64,000 bases of DNA from Salinimicrobium soli (GCF_048323655.1 NZ_JBLUWW010000002.1:248001-312000), one strand, 5' to 3'. Shown: positions 26,544 to 36,662, counted from the stretch's first letter. Numbers and translations: made by a program. Notes: generated from the sequence alone by a model not told the origin.

Positions 26544-27323
26544 ATGAAATACATTATTTTGGTTGCTGCCGTTTTGATCTCCACTTTTACTTTTGCTTCT
26601 GAAGGAGATTGGGGCAGAACAGGTCACAGGGCTACCGGTGAAGTAGCTGAACAATATCTCTCTCCAAAAGCAAAACAAAAGATCAGGGAACTGCTTAACG
26701 GCCAAAGCCTGGCCTTTGTTTCTACTTATGGCGACGATATCAAAAGTGATCCACAGTACCGCAAATACAGTCCGTGGCATTATGTAAACCTGGAACAGGG
26801 GCAAACGGAGTATTCCGAAGAAAAAGCGAATCCTTCTGGAGATCTTGTGATGGGTATCCAAAAAAGCATTTCTGTCCTTAAGGACAAGAACGCGTCGAAA
26901 GAAGAAAAATCCTTTTATCTCAAAATGTTGATCCATTTTATGGGAGATCTTCACCAGCCACTTCATGCGGGCAGAGGGGAAGATAAAGGTGGAAACGATA
27001 TTCAGGTACGGTGGTTTGGACAGGGCTCCAACCTACACAGAGTGTGGGACAGTGAAATGATCAATGATTTCCAGATGAGCTATACAGAACTGGCCGAAAG
27101 TGCTGATGAACTTTCCAAAAAGGAAATGAAAGAGATCGCGTCAGGATCAATATTGGACTGGATGTATGAATCAAAAGAATTAAGCACAAAAGTGTACGAT
27201 TCTGCCGAAATAGGAGAAAAACTCGGTTATGAGTATATGTACAACTGGTTTCCGGTTGTTCATGATCAATTGCAGAAAGGCGGAATTCGCCTGGCTAAAG
27301 TGCTGAATGAGATCTTCGGATAA
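26544..27323 (+). CDS. S1/P1 nuclease family protein
   Basis: This 259-residue protein has a signal peptide ending at TFAS, then EGDWGRTGHRATGEVAEQYL. The Trp and His near the mature N-terminus, WHYVNLE, LIHFMGDLHQPLHAG and NLHRVWDSEMI give the full set of zinc ligands known for this family (trinuclear zinc site). It should cut single-stranded DNA and RNA in the periplasm or outside. The gene is followed by a strong terminator. Confidence 0.9.
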   Translation: MKYIILVAAVLISTFTFASEGDWGRTGHRATGEVAEQYLSPKAKQKIRELLNGQSLAFVSTYGDDIKSDPQYRKYSPWHYVNLEQGQTEYSEEKANPSGDLVMGIQKSISVLKDKNASKEEKSFYLKMLIHFMGDLHQPLHAGRGEDKGGNDIQVRWFGQGSNLHRVWDSEMINDFQMSYTELAESADELSKKEMKEIASGSILDWMYESKELSTKVYDSAEIGEKLGYEYMYNWFPVVHDQLQKGGIRLAKVLNEIFG

Positions 27324-27347
27324 ATACCCTTTTTAAACAATTTTAGA

Positions 27348-27380
27348 AGCCCAAAAAAGTTTAATTTTTTGGGCTTTTTT
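27348..27380 (+). terminator. intrinsic terminator after S1/P1 nuclease
   Basis: AGCCCAAAAAA (27348-27358), loop GTTTAA, and TTTTTTGGGCT (27365-27375) are followed by five Ts. It closes the nuclease gene. Confidence 0.9.
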
Positions 27381-27517
27381 CATGCCCAATACGGTCTCAC
27401 CTGATTTTGTTTAAATAATTGCCGTTTTTCTTAATACTTCTAATTTTATTGTTGTATAATAGTTTAGAAATTAATAATTTGCGAAGCCCTGCAGCCATCT
27501 AATCTAACCGCGTTAAT

Positions 27518-29713
27518 TTGAGGAAGAACTACTTTTTCACTGTTATTGGTCTTCTCTTTTGTCTTCAACTGTACTCACAACAGCCTCCGAAGACATATAA
27601 AGACAGTATCGAGACTATTGCAAAGGCTGCCAACGAAGCTTACGATAGTTACGATTTCAATGCTTCCCTGGAATATTCATGGAAGCTTATAGAACTTGCC
27701 TCTCCTAAAGAGGATTACTACAATTTACATGTGGGGTATAACGGCTTGGGAACTACATATGAGGTCCTTGAAGATACCCTTCGTGCAAAAGAAAATTACC
27801 TGAAGGCTCTGGAGTTCGCTAAAAAGAGCGAAAATGACACCCTTCTTTGGTATGCCTACAACAATCTGGGTAATGTGCTTACCGTTGACAAGGAGACCAT
27901 AGAGGAAGGCCTGGACAGTTATGAAAAAGCTCTTGAGCTCGTATCAAAACTTGAAGTGCCGGAAGAAGCCCTTATCCCGATCATCAATATCGCCTGGACC
28001 TACCTCGAGAATGGCAAAAGTGAAAAAGCCCTGCCATACCTGAAAGAGGCCTGGAAATTGAATAAAGCACAGGATGATAAAGAAAGTGAAAGCAACTTGC
28101 TCACACTTTTCGGAATGTATCATACAGGGCGTGGAGAATACGAAGAAGCCCGAGATCATTTCGAGATAGCTCTTGAAGTCGCACAAAAGAACAATCTCCT
28201 GGTGCAGGTTTCCTTTGCATATAAAGAGTATGCAAAAATGCTTTTTAAGAGCGGTAATTTTGATGAGGCTTACCTCGCGCTGGAAAAACATCAGAAGTAC
28301 AGGGAGAAAATATTTCAGAAAGAGAAGAACCTGCAGCGGGAAGCTGTCTACGGAAGGTTCCAGACCGAAGAATATAAAAGAGATCTGGCAACTGCCCAGC
28401 GGGAGCAGCTCTACAAGGATGAAGTAATAGCTAAAACACAGCAGATCACTATTATCATGGTGATCTCCCTGATCGTCATGTTTGTATTCCTTGTTCTTTT
28501 GTACAGGAATAACCGGGTGAGAAAAGAGCTAATCGCAGAGCAGGAGCAAAAGAACAAAGAACTTATTGCCGCTAAAGAAGAAGCAGAGCGGTTGTCATTG
28601 CTAAAGACCCGATTTTTCTCAACTGTTAGTCATGAACTGCGAACTCCGCTCTATGGGGTAGTGGGACTAACTTCCCTTCTTTTAGAAGACAATAAGAATG
28701 AAAAACAGCGGGAAGATCTCAAGTCCCTGAAATTCTCGGCAGATTACCTGTTGGCCCTGATCAATGATGTATTGCAAATGAACAAGATGGAATCCAATCT
28801 GGTGCATCTTGAAAACAGTGGCTTCAATATTCAGGAGTTGTTCCAGGGAATTGTAAAATCCTTTGAAACCACCGGGAATCTTAACAGTAACGAGATCCAG
28901 TTACAGATAGATGACGAGATCCCACAGACGCTTATAGGTGATTCCATGAGACTTTCCCAGATCATGATGAACCTTGTCGGGAACGCCGTAAAATTCACCG
29001 AGAATGGCCAGGTTTGGGTAAAAGCAGAGAGAAGATCCTGTCAGGAAAATAAGTGCCGCATCTATTTCGAGGTGGGAGATACAGGGTCCGGTATTCCAAA
29101 AGATAAACAGGAAGATATTTTCGAGGAATTCTCACAACTTAAATCTCAGAACCAAACCTATCAGGGCACCGGACTGGGATTACCTATCGTTAAAAAGTTA
29201 CTTGACCTGTTCGGTTCGAAGATCGAATTGGAAAGTGAAGAAGGAAAAGGAGCCGTATTCAGTTTCGTGATCACATTTGATATTGGCGAAGACCGGGTGG
29301 TTGAGGTTAGTGAAGGTCAACCGGAAACTATGGCTGAAAAAGTTGTCAAAAGAATTTTGATAGTAGATGATAACCGGATTAACCAGGTGGTGACTGAACG
29401 TATCCTTCTAAAAAGAGACTTTGAATGTCGCGTGGCAGGTAGCGGAGAAGAAGCCCTCGAGATCATCAGGAATGAAACGATCGATCTTGTGTTAATGGAC
29501 GTCAATATGCCGGGGATGAACGGAATGGAAGCCACCCGGGAAGTGAGAAAGTTCAATACCAATATTCCTATTATTGCGCTTACCGCGGTTGAGGTGGGTG
29601 AAATGCGAGAAGAGATCCTAAGTGCAGGAATGAATGATATCATCAATAAACCATACGACATTCCGCAGTTCTTTAGTACTATCTTCAGAAATATGCTGCA
29701 ACCTGTGGCGTAA
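27518..29713 (+). CDS. TPR hybrid histidine kinase
   Basis: This 731-residue protein starts at a TTG; it is the only start giving a signal sequence (MRKNYFFTVIGLLFCLQLYS), and an in-frame stop lies 18 bp upstream. A periplasmic TPR region (about 25-270) is followed by one transmembrane helix (about 310-329), a coiled linker, HisKA with His372 in FSTVSHELRTPLYG, HATPase_c (NLVGNAVKFTENG, GTGLGLPIVKKL), and a receiver domain with phospho-acceptor Asp661 (VLMDVNMPGMNG). No output regulator is adjacent. The single-domain Hpt protein at 46113 is a candidate partner by inference. Confidence 0.9.
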   Translation: MRKNYFFTVIGLLFCLQLYSQQPPKTYKDSIETIAKAANEAYDSYDFNASLEYSWKLIELASPKEDYYNLHVGYNGLGTTYEVLEDTLRAKENYLKALEFAKKSENDTLLWYAYNNLGNVLTVDKETIEEGLDSYEKALELVSKLEVPEEALIPIINIAWTYLENGKSEKALPYLKEAWKLNKAQDDKESESNLLTLFGMYHTGRGEYEEARDHFEIALEVAQKNNLLVQVSFAYKEYAKMLFKSGNFDEAYLALEKHQKYREKIFQKEKNLQREAVYGRFQTEEYKRDLATAQREQLYKDEVIAKTQQITIIMVISLIVMFVFLVLLYRNNRVRKELIAEQEQKNKELIAAKEEAERLSLLKTRFFSTVSHELRTPLYGVVGLTSLLLEDNKNEKQREDLKSLKFSADYLLALINDVLQMNKMESNLVHLENSGFNIQELFQGIVKSFETTGNLNSNEIQLQIDDEIPQTLIGDSMRLSQIMMNLVGNAVKFTENGQVWVKAERRSCQENKCRIYFEVGDTGSGIPKDKQEDIFEEFSQLKSQNQTYQGTGLGLPIVKKLLDLFGSKIELESEEGKGAVFSFVITFDIGEDRVVEVSEGQPETMAEKVVKRILIVDDNRINQVVTERILLKRDFECRVAGSGEEALEIIRNETIDLVLMDVNMPGMNGMEATREVRKFNTNIPIIALTAVEVGEMREEILSAGMNDIINKPYDIPQFFSTIFRNMLQPVA

Positions 29714-29753
29714 CTGGAGAAAAACTGAAAAGACAACTACAAATTAAAAGGAT

Positions 29754-29774
29754 CCAAAAAAGACATTTTTGAAG
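29754..29774 (+). repeat. short A-tract/T-tract palindrome after the kinase gene
   Basis: CCAAAAAAGACATTTTTGAAG is a variant of the AAAAATGNCATTTTT motif and lies between the kinase stop and the following terminator hairpin. Confidence 0.5.
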
Positions 29775-29780
29775 ACAATA

Positions 29781-29815
29781 AAAAAACCGCTTCACCCTGG
29801 TGAAGCGGTTTTATA
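29781..29815. terminator. bidirectional terminator between kinase and htpG
   Basis: AACCGCTTCACC and GGTGAAGCGGTT are perfect 12-bp arms (29785-29810), with A residues on the left and T residues on the right. It can end both the rightward kinase and leftward htpG transcripts. Confidence 0.9.
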
Positions 29816-29834
29816 TTTTAGATCAAAAGAGATC

Positions 29835-31718
29835 TTACTTTACCATTTCAAAGCTTCGCTTGATAAAGGCCGTCAATTCTTCCCCTTTTAAGAGGTTCTG
29901 AGAAAGCCTTGCAAGGTCAAGGGATTGTTTGATCAATCTGTCCTGTTTCTTCTCTGTTTTGGTGTTGAGAATATCAGAGATCAGCGGGTGGTTTATGTTT
30001 ACCACCAGGTTGTACATCTCCGGCATATTACCCATTCCAAACATACCGCCACCGGTCTGTTGCATCTCCTTCATTCTTCGCATGAATTCAGGCTGAGTGA
30101 TAATAAGCGGCGCTGCATTGCTGTCCATTGCTTCAAGTTGAATGGTGTACTTTTCATTTGGTACCACTCTCTCAAAATCAGCTTTCAGCTTTTCTTTTTC
30201 TTCATCTGAAAGTTTGGAGAGCTTCTCTTCATCCTTCTTGATCAGGTTGTCAATGTGATCAGCATCTACACGAACGAAAGAGATCTTCTCTTTCTCCATT
30301 TCCATTTTCTGAAGCAAGTGAGAAACAATCGGTGAATCCAGAAGCAATACTTTATAACCTTTTTCTTTGGCTGCCTCAATATAACTGTGCTGCTCATCTT
30401 CATTGGAAGCATAAAGGATCACCTTATTACCATCCTTGTCAGTCTGGTTATCTTTGATCTTCTCTTCAAACTCCTCAAAAGTGAAATATTTACCGTCAAC
30501 AGTTGGATAAAGGGCGAAGGCCTGTGATTTTTCAAAGAATTTCTCTTCGGAAAGCATTCCGTATTCAATTACGATCTTGATATCATTCCATTTCTTCTCG
30601 AAGTCTTCACGGTTGTTGTTGAAAAGTGACTTCAGTTTGTCTGCTACCTTCCGGGTGATGTAACTGGAGATCTTTTTAACAGCACCATCTGCCTGTAGAT
30701 ATGAACGGGAAACGTTCAACGGAATATCCGGAGAGTCAATTACCCCTCTCAGCATGGTAAGGAATTCCGGAACGATGCCTTCCACATTGTCAGTGACAAA
30801 GACCTGGTTTTGATACAGCTGGATCTTGTCCTTCTGAATATTCATATCCTTTGTCATCTTAGGGAAATAAAGGATCCCGGTAAGGTTGAATGGATAATCA
30901 ACATTCAGGTGGATATGGAACAGAGGCTCCTCGAATTGCATTGGATAAAGTTCCCTGTAAAATTCCTTATAATCTTTGTCTTCAAGATCTGTAGGTTGTT
31001 TTGTCCAGGCCGGATTGGTGTTGTTGATGATGTTATCAACTTCTTTGGTTTCAGGCTTGGCATCTTCAGGTGCATCCTCAGGTAACGGAAGGGTTTCTTC
31101 TTTTGTTCCGAATTTGATAGGGATAGGCATGAACTTGTTGTATTTCACCAACAGCTGTTCAATTCTATTCTCTTCTAAAAATTCTTTGTCAGAGTCATTA
31201 ATATGAAGAATGATCTCTGTACCGTGTTCTTTTTTGTCTGCTTCTTCAAGAGTGAATTCTGTAGTACCTTCACACACCCAATGAGCTGCAGGCTCGTCTT
31301 TATAAGATTTAGTAAGGATCTCCACTTTATTGGCTACCATAAAGGCAGAGTAGAAACCAAGACCAAAATGACCAATGATCCCGCTGTCTTTTGCGGAATC
31401 TTTATATTTTTCCAGGAACTCTTCTGCTCCTGAAAAAGCCACCTGGTTGATGTATTTTTCAACCTCTTCTTTGGTCATCCCAATTCCGTGGTCAATGATA
31501 TGAAGCTGCTTTTTCTCATTGTCGATCTTTACCTCGATCTTAGGATCACCATATTCAACGGTTGCTTCACCAATACTGGTAAGATGTTTTAATTTAAGAG
31601 TCGCGTCAGTCGCGTTCGAGATCAATTCCCGAAGAAAGATCTCATGATCACTGTAGAGAAACTTCTTTATAAGAGGAAAGATATTCTCAACAGATACATT
31701 AATGTTTCCGGTTGCCAT
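29835..31718 (-). CDS. htpG: molecular chaperone HtpG (Hsp90)
   Basis: This 627-residue protein is a bacterial Hsp90. The N-terminal ATPase begins MATGNINVSVENIFPLIKKF, with FLRELISNATDA and GHFGLGFYSAFMVA typical of GHKL nucleotide binding. The middle domain contains NVSRSYLQ and the C-terminal dimerisation domain ends the protein. It is divergent from the TetR-like gene, with a shared upstream region of over 200 bp. Confidence 0.97.
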   Translation of the reverse strand: MATGNINVSVENIFPLIKKFLYSDHEIFLRELISNATDATLKLKHLTSIGEATVEYGDPKIEVKIDNEKKQLHIIDHGIGMTKEEVEKYINQVAFSGAEEFLEKYKDSAKDSGIIGHFGLGFYSAFMVANKVEILTKSYKDEPAAHWVCEGTTEFTLEEADKKEHGTEIILHINDSDKEFLEENRIEQLLVKYNKFMPIPIKFGTKEETLPLPEDAPEDAKPETKEVDNIINNTNPAWTKQPTDLEDKDYKEFYRELYPMQFEEPLFHIHLNVDYPFNLTGILYFPKMTKDMNIQKDKIQLYQNQVFVTDNVEGIVPEFLTMLRGVIDSPDIPLNVSRSYLQADGAVKKISSYITRKVADKLKSLFNNNREDFEKKWNDIKIVIEYGMLSEEKFFEKSQAFALYPTVDGKYFTFEEFEEKIKDNQTDKDGNKVILYASNEDEQHSYIEAAKEKGYKVLLLDSPIVSHLLQKMEMEKEKISFVRVDADHIDNLIKKDEEKLSKLSDEEKEKLKADFERVVPNEKYTIQLEAMDSNAAPLIITQPEFMRRMKEMQQTGGGMFGMGNMPEMYNLVVNINHPLISDILNTKTEKKQDRLIKQSLDLARLSQNLLKGEELTAFIKRSFEMVK

Positions 31719-31910
31719 ATATTAAAGTGTTTTTGGTAAACGTTTATATTATTCTTCAGCCTCCAAAGGGCAAAAAAAATACCAAGACGGTTCCGCTGAC
31801 AAACTGACATAAGCCCGTAATTTTTGGCTTATTTTTCCGTCTAAAGAAGGAAGCAAAAAAGTTTAACATAGTTTTGTTTAAATTATTACAGAAATATTTA
31901 AACAAAAATG

Positions 31911-31918
31911 TAACTTTG
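31911..31918 (+). promoter_or_regulatory. -7 promoter element of the TetR-like gene
   Basis: TAACTTTG matches TAnnTTTG and lies 22 bp before the ATG at 31941. No clear -33 TTG was found. Confidence 0.4.
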
Positions 31919-31940
31919 TGAAGACAACAAATTGATTGAC

Positions 31941-32615
31941 ATGGCAACTGTAAAAAAGACTAAAGAAAAGAAGGAAAAAAAGCTAACTAAAGATGATCTA
32001 ATAAGTCTTTACATGGACCAGGTATTAGAACGGGAGGAATTTCCCGGTACAGTTTACAGATTTTGTAAAGATCATGATCTAAAGGAAGAAGATTTCTACC
32101 AGTTCTTTGGAAGTTTTAGTGCACTTGAAAAGGGGATCTGGGAACTGTTTTTTGAGCATACTATGAACATGCTCCAAAAAAGCAAGGAATATGAAGCCTA
32201 TAGCAACAGGGAGAAAATGCTCACCTTTTATTTTACCTTTTTTGAGTTGTTGAGTGTGAATAGGAGCTATGTACTTTTTGCTTTAAAAAGGCACAAAGCA
32301 CCTCTTAAGAATATGGAACAACTCAAAGGTTTACGTAAGCAGGTCAAAGGTTTTGCCCGCGACCTGATCAGGGACGCCAATGAAAGTAAACAGGTGAAAC
32401 TTCTAAAGCAGTCTGAAATGATCTTTGCTGAAGGAGCCTGGATCCAAATGCTGTTCCTGCTTAAGTTCTGGATGGATGACAATTCACCCCGATTTGAAAG
32501 CACCGATGTTGCCATTGAAAAATCGGTTAACACGGTCTTCGAAATATTTGACAATACCCCCTTAGAACGAGTCCTGGACTTTGGTAAGTTCTTATGGAAA
32601 GAAAAAATGGCATAG
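31941..32615 (+). CDS. TetR family transcriptional regulator-like protein
   Basis: I chose the ATG at 31941 (MATVKKTKEKK) over TTG nine bases upstream. The 224-residue protein has a lysine-rich N-terminus, a TetR-like N-terminal helical region at about 20-70 (ISLYMDQVLEREEFPGTVYR, then KDHDLKEEDFYQFFGSFSAL) and a helical C-terminal domain. The next gene is an ABC1-like kinase 70 bp downstream. No operator palindrome was recognised. Confidence 0.75.
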   Translation: MATVKKTKEKKEKKLTKDDLISLYMDQVLEREEFPGTVYRFCKDHDLKEEDFYQFFGSFSALEKGIWELFFEHTMNMLQKSKEYEAYSNREKMLTFYFTFFELLSVNRSYVLFALKRHKAPLKNMEQLKGLRKQVKGFARDLIRDANESKQVKLLKQSEMIFAEGAWIQMLFLLKFWMDDNSPRFESTDVAIEKSVNTVFEIFDNTPLERVLDFGKFLWKEKMA

Positions 32616-32685
32616 TCCGCTCGTTTTTAGTCCCGCAGCCAGTTACCCCTACAAACTGTTCTGCGGGTTCTTATTATATAATTTT

Positions 32686-33993
32686 ATGAAAACAATAGAT
32701 AAAATACCCACAGGTAAGATCGGTCGAACGAGTAAGATGGTGCAAACCGGGATCAAGATCGGCGGAAATTACCTCAAATACTACGGCAAAAAGGCATTGA
32801 ACGCTGACCTTACCCGGGAGGAGTTAGATCAAAATAACGCAGACGATATTTATGACGGACTAAAAAGCCTGAAGGGAAGCGCGCTAAAAGTGGCCCAGAT
32901 GCTTTCTATGGAAAAGAGCCTTTTACCGGGAGCTTACGTAGAGAAATTCAGCCTGGCGCAATTCAGTGTTCCCCCGCTTTCGGCACCCCTCGTAAAACGT
33001 ACTTTTAAAAAATATCACGGTAAATATCCGGAAGAGATCTACGACAGTTTTTCTTTGAATTCTGTCAATGCAGCGAGCATCGGGCAGGTGCATAAAGCTA
33101 CCAAAGACGGAAAAGAACTGGCCGTAAAGATTCAATATCCGGGAGTTGCAGATAGTATTAGCTCAGACCTGGCTATGGTAAAACCTATTGCCACCCGAAT
33201 GTTCAACCTGCAGGGAAAGGATTCTGAAAAGTACTTCAAAGAAGTAGAAGGGAAATTATTGGAAGAGACCGATTACCTTCTGGAGGTGCAGCAGAGCAAA
33301 GAGATCTCAGAAGCCTGTCAACATTTGCCAAACCTTGTCTTTCCGAAGTATTACGAGGAACTCTCCAGTGAAAAGGTCATAACCATGGACTGGATGCACG
33401 GAGAGCACCTGAGTGAATTTGCAAAACGGAATGAAGACCGGGAACTGGCCAACCAAATTGGTCAAACCCTTTGGGATTTTTATATGTACCAGATGCATGG
33501 CCTCAAAGCCGTTCACGCCGATCCACACCCCGGAAATTTTCTGGTAAGCAAAGAAGGAACATTGATAGCTATAGACTTTGGGTGCATTAAAAGAATACCT
33601 GAAGATTTTTACCAGCCGTATTTTGAACTTACTCGTGATGAGAATTTCAAAGATCCAAAAATACTTAATGAGCGTTTACATGAGCTGGAGATCTTAAAAG
33701 CTGAAGACACTCCCAAGGAGCGAAAATATTTTTCTGAAATGTACTTCCAGATGCTTAGCTTGTTTACCGAACCGCTGAATTCGGAAGAATTCGATTTTTC
33801 TGATAATACGTTTCTCGAGAAGATCGCGCGCTTGAGTGAAAGATACAGCAAAGATGGAGAGCTTAGAAAGTTCAATACCAATCGCGGAAGTGAACATTTT
33901 CTGTATATCAGCCGCACTTTTATGGGCTTGTATAGTCTGTTGAATGATCTGAAAGCCACAGTAAAGATCAATGACTATCAAAAATTCCTGTAG
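32686..33993 (+). CDS. ABC1/UbiB (AarF) family kinase-like protein
   Basis: I chose the ATG at 32686, which gives a 435-residue protein; the frame is open further upstream but that part overlaps the TetR gene. It has the ABC1/UbiB signatures KGSALKVAQMLSME (KxGQ-like), AVKIQYPGVADSISSDL with the catalytic Lys, and HADPHPGNFLVSKEG and IDFGCIKRI. These proteins support quinone or lipid homeostasis and are atypical kinases. It probably shares an operon with the TetR-like gene. A strong terminator follows. Confidence 0.88.
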   Translation: MKTIDKIPTGKIGRTSKMVQTGIKIGGNYLKYYGKKALNADLTREELDQNNADDIYDGLKSLKGSALKVAQMLSMEKSLLPGAYVEKFSLAQFSVPPLSAPLVKRTFKKYHGKYPEEIYDSFSLNSVNAASIGQVHKATKDGKELAVKIQYPGVADSISSDLAMVKPIATRMFNLQGKDSEKYFKEVEGKLLEETDYLLEVQQSKEISEACQHLPNLVFPKYYEELSSEKVITMDWMHGEHLSEFAKRNEDRELANQIGQTLWDFYMYQMHGLKAVHADPHPGNFLVSKEGTLIAIDFGCIKRIPEDFYQPYFELTRDENFKDPKILNERLHELEILKAEDTPKERKYFSEMYFQMLSLFTEPLNSEEFDFSDNTFLEKIARLSERYSKDGELRKFNTNRGSEHFLYISRTFMGLYSLLNDLKATVKINDYQKFL

Positions 33994-34009
33994 AAAAACC
34001 CATTTTTGA
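33994..34009 (+). repeat. short A/T palindrome after a stop codon
   Basis: AAAAACCCATTTTTG lies immediately after the ABC1 gene stop and is a weak variant of the recurrent stop-codon-proximal motif. Confidence 0.35.
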
Positions 34010-34020
34010 GAGAAAAGAAA

Positions 34021-34047
34021 AGCCGGATCTCAAGATCCGGCTTTTTT
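34021..34047. terminator. terminator between convergent ABC1 and S9 peptidase genes
   Basis: AGCCGGATCT, loop CA, and AGATCCGGCT (34021-34042) form a perfect 10-bp stem followed by T residues on the plus strand. It ends the ABC1-kinase transcript. Confidence 0.9.
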
Positions 34048-34065
34048 TATTTCTAGAGGAAAAGT

Positions 34066-36534
34066 TTAGTTCTTCAGCTCGGGAGTTGCATCCTCAATAC
34101 TGTTTACCATTTCTTCTTCTTTTTCTTTGTTCTTCACATACTTTTCCAGCCATTGATCCTGCTCCCAAAGCACGTGTAACACAGATTCTTTTGCACGGTA
34201 CCCATGGCTTTCCTTTGGTAGCATCACCAACCTTGCAGTAGCTCCCAGTCCTTTTAAAGCATTGAAATATCGTTCACTTTGCATGGGATAGGTTCCTGAA
34301 TTATTATCGGCTTCCCCATGGATCAATAACAAAGGTTCGTCCATCTTATCTGCATGCATAAAAGGAGACATGGTATAATAGATCTCAGGAGCTTCCCAGT
34401 AATTACGTTCCTCACTTTGGAAACCAAAAGGAGTGAGGGTTCGGTTGTAAGCACCGCTTCGGGCAATTCCGGCGGCAAAAAGATCGGAATGTGAAAGCAG
34501 GTTTGCCACCATAAAGGCACCATAGCTATGCCCGCCTACGGCCACGCGATCCCGGTCAATATAGCCGAGGCTGTCAACAGCATCGATCGCAGCTTTCGCA
34601 TTTGCCACCAATTGATTTCGGAAACTGTCATTCGGCTCCACCTCACCTTCCCCAACAATTGGGAAAGAAGTATCATCGAGGACCACATATCCCCGGGTCA
34701 CCCAGTAAATTGGAGAACCATAATACGGATAGGTAAATTCATTTGGATTGGAGGTGTTTTGAGATGCACTCTGTTTATCCTTGAATTCCCGCGGATACGC
34801 CCACATGATCATGGGAGCCTTCTCCGGATTCTCTTTGTCATATCCTTCCGGAAGATAAAGGGTGGCGTTCAATTCCAGTCCGTCGTCTCTTTTGTAAGTG
34901 ATCACCTCTTTATGAACTCCCTGTAAAGCTTTGAATGGGTTTTCAAAATCGGTTATCTGGGTGAGTTTATCCTGAAAGATATTCCGGATGTAATAATTGG
35001 GATATTCAACAGGAGATTCAAGTTGCACCAGGATCTTTCCGTCTTTTATGTCCAAAGCTTCCACCAGGGTCTCTTTTTTGTCAGTGTAAGTAGATCTATA
35101 TAACCTTTTTGTATTTCCCGATTCAAGATTTATCTGGTCAACAAAAGGAAATTGCCCTTCTTCAGAATAGCCGGGCCCCATCAGGTATGCCGTCTTTCCT
35201 TTTAAAGAAATTACGGTTGAACCAAATTTATTTTTGTGAGTAACAAAATTTCCTGGGTCGCTGTAGTTATCCTGGTAATTCCTGTCAAACAGGATCTTTG
35301 GCTCTTTGGAAGGATTGGAAGGATCAAAAACGTAGGTCTTGGTGTTTCGATTATTCCACCAGTAGTCATAAGCAATTGCAGTGTTCTTGTCTCCCCAAAG
35401 AATTCCGGAGAAACGATTACGTGTTTTCAAGATAGGAGTTCCGTCTCCCTGGAATGGAGCCTTCAGCATATATACCTGATCCCTGTAAGGCACCTCCACT
35501 TCAGGATCACCTTTATCTAAAGCCACGGCATAGACCAAAGTAGCGGGCTCATCATCTCGCCAGCGCATATCTCTTTTTCCCTCGCGCTCTGCCATGAATC
35601 CCTGCGGAAGGACCTCGGTCAAAGGAACCTCAAGCACAGTATTCACCTTGTTTCCGGCTTTGTCATAGATCACCGTTTCTGAAGGGAAGCGGTAGTATGG
35701 TACGAGGTATGAAAAAGGCCTTTTTACAGTGGTCACCATCACATAATTCCCGTCAGGAGAAAAGCTGATGCCGCTATACATGGCTGCATCTTTCCATTCT
35801 ACTGAACTTCCGTCCAATGAAACTTTGTGCAGGCTGGCTTTTGCCAGTTGTTCAAAATTGTGCTCATCGTTCGGATTTTGCAGAAGATCCTGATAGGTCC
35901 GGTTCTGAGCTTTTTCTCCATCGCTGGTAGAAATCGTAGGCCCGGTTGGTACTGCTGTTTTTGTATTGATGAGTTTTTCCCTGTTTCCGGGAAGCATTTT
36001 TACCAGCAAGGCAGTTCCGTCTTCAAACCAGTCGGCGGGATTACCCATGTTTGCATTGACCACGGCATCTGTCAATTTTTTTGCCTGTGCGGTTTTCAGG
36101 TCAAGTACCCAAAGTTCCACGCCTGTGTCAGCAGTATGTGTGAAAGCCATTTTACTCTCGTCGGGCGACCAGTTGAAATACGCAAGTTTTGGATTTTCCG
36201 GAAGTCCCTGAACCTGCCGGGGTTCTTTTCCGTTGATCTGCTTTACCTTAATATTCATATAATAATTGGTCCTGCTTCCAATGTTTGTAGCCGGATTAAT
36301 ACGTAGGCCTCCCAGGCGGAGCTCTTCTTCACTTAATTCGCCAATGCTCTTATAAGGATCCCGGTAAAGGAAGACCATATTTTCACCTTTGCTGTCTACA
36401 AGTGTAGAGGGGGCGAGGGTGACATCGACAAGGTCCAGGATCTCTTTAGGGGGTTTTTGATAAGTTAATTTCTCTTGTGCCCACAGAGAGAAGGGCATAG
36501 CAAGCAGTAAAAAGTAGATGAATGGTTTTTTCAT
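34066..36534 (-). CDS. S9 family serine peptidase, glutamyl-endopeptidase-like (S9D)
   Basis: This 822-residue protein has a signal peptide (MKKPFIYFLLLAMPFSLWAQ), a beta-propeller N-terminal half, and a C-terminal alpha/beta-hydrolase. The triad is Ser670 in GGHSYGAFMVANLL, Asp in HGEADNNSGT and His in PKESHGY. The stretches GIARSGAYNRTLTPFGFQ and YPREFKDKQSASQNTSNPNE closely resemble chloroplast-type glutamyl endopeptidase (cGEP), which points to cleavage after Glu. It is probably periplasmic. The call rests on recalled motifs. Confidence 0.85.
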   Translation of the reverse strand: MKKPFIYFLLLAMPFSLWAQEKLTYQKPPKEILDLVDVTLAPSTLVDSKGENMVFLYRDPYKSIGELSEEELRLGGLRINPATNIGSRTNYYMNIKVKQINGKEPRQVQGLPENPKLAYFNWSPDESKMAFTHTADTGVELWVLDLKTAQAKKLTDAVVNANMGNPADWFEDGTALLVKMLPGNREKLINTKTAVPTGPTISTSDGEKAQNRTYQDLLQNPNDEHNFEQLAKASLHKVSLDGSSVEWKDAAMYSGISFSPDGNYVMVTTVKRPFSYLVPYYRFPSETVIYDKAGNKVNTVLEVPLTEVLPQGFMAEREGKRDMRWRDDEPATLVYAVALDKGDPEVEVPYRDQVYMLKAPFQGDGTPILKTRNRFSGILWGDKNTAIAYDYWWNNRNTKTYVFDPSNPSKEPKILFDRNYQDNYSDPGNFVTHKNKFGSTVISLKGKTAYLMGPGYSEEGQFPFVDQINLESGNTKRLYRSTYTDKKETLVEALDIKDGKILVQLESPVEYPNYYIRNIFQDKLTQITDFENPFKALQGVHKEVITYKRDDGLELNATLYLPEGYDKENPEKAPMIMWAYPREFKDKQSASQNTSNPNEFTYPYYGSPIYWVTRGYVVLDDTSFPIVGEGEVEPNDSFRNQLVANAKAAIDAVDSLGYIDRDRVAVGGHSYGAFMVANLLSHSDLFAAGIARSGAYNRTLTPFGFQSEERNYWEAPEIYYTMSPFMHADKMDEPLLLIHGEADNNSGTYPMQSERYFNALKGLGATARLVMLPKESHGYRAKESVLHVLWEQDQWLEKYVKNKEKEEEMVNSIEDATPELKN

Positions 36535-36662
36535 AAAAATTATGTTTTATGGGTTTTAAAAGGAATAGTAAAAAGTTAATCTTTCATATATTGCGCGGCA
36601 TATTTTTAGGAATTGACTAAATTTAAGAAGAATAAATAAAAGGAATTTAAATTATTATTAAA

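Noticed and set aside
31932..31940. TTG start for the TetR-like gene
   Set aside because: ATG at 31941 is nearer and better; the extra residues are not conserved.
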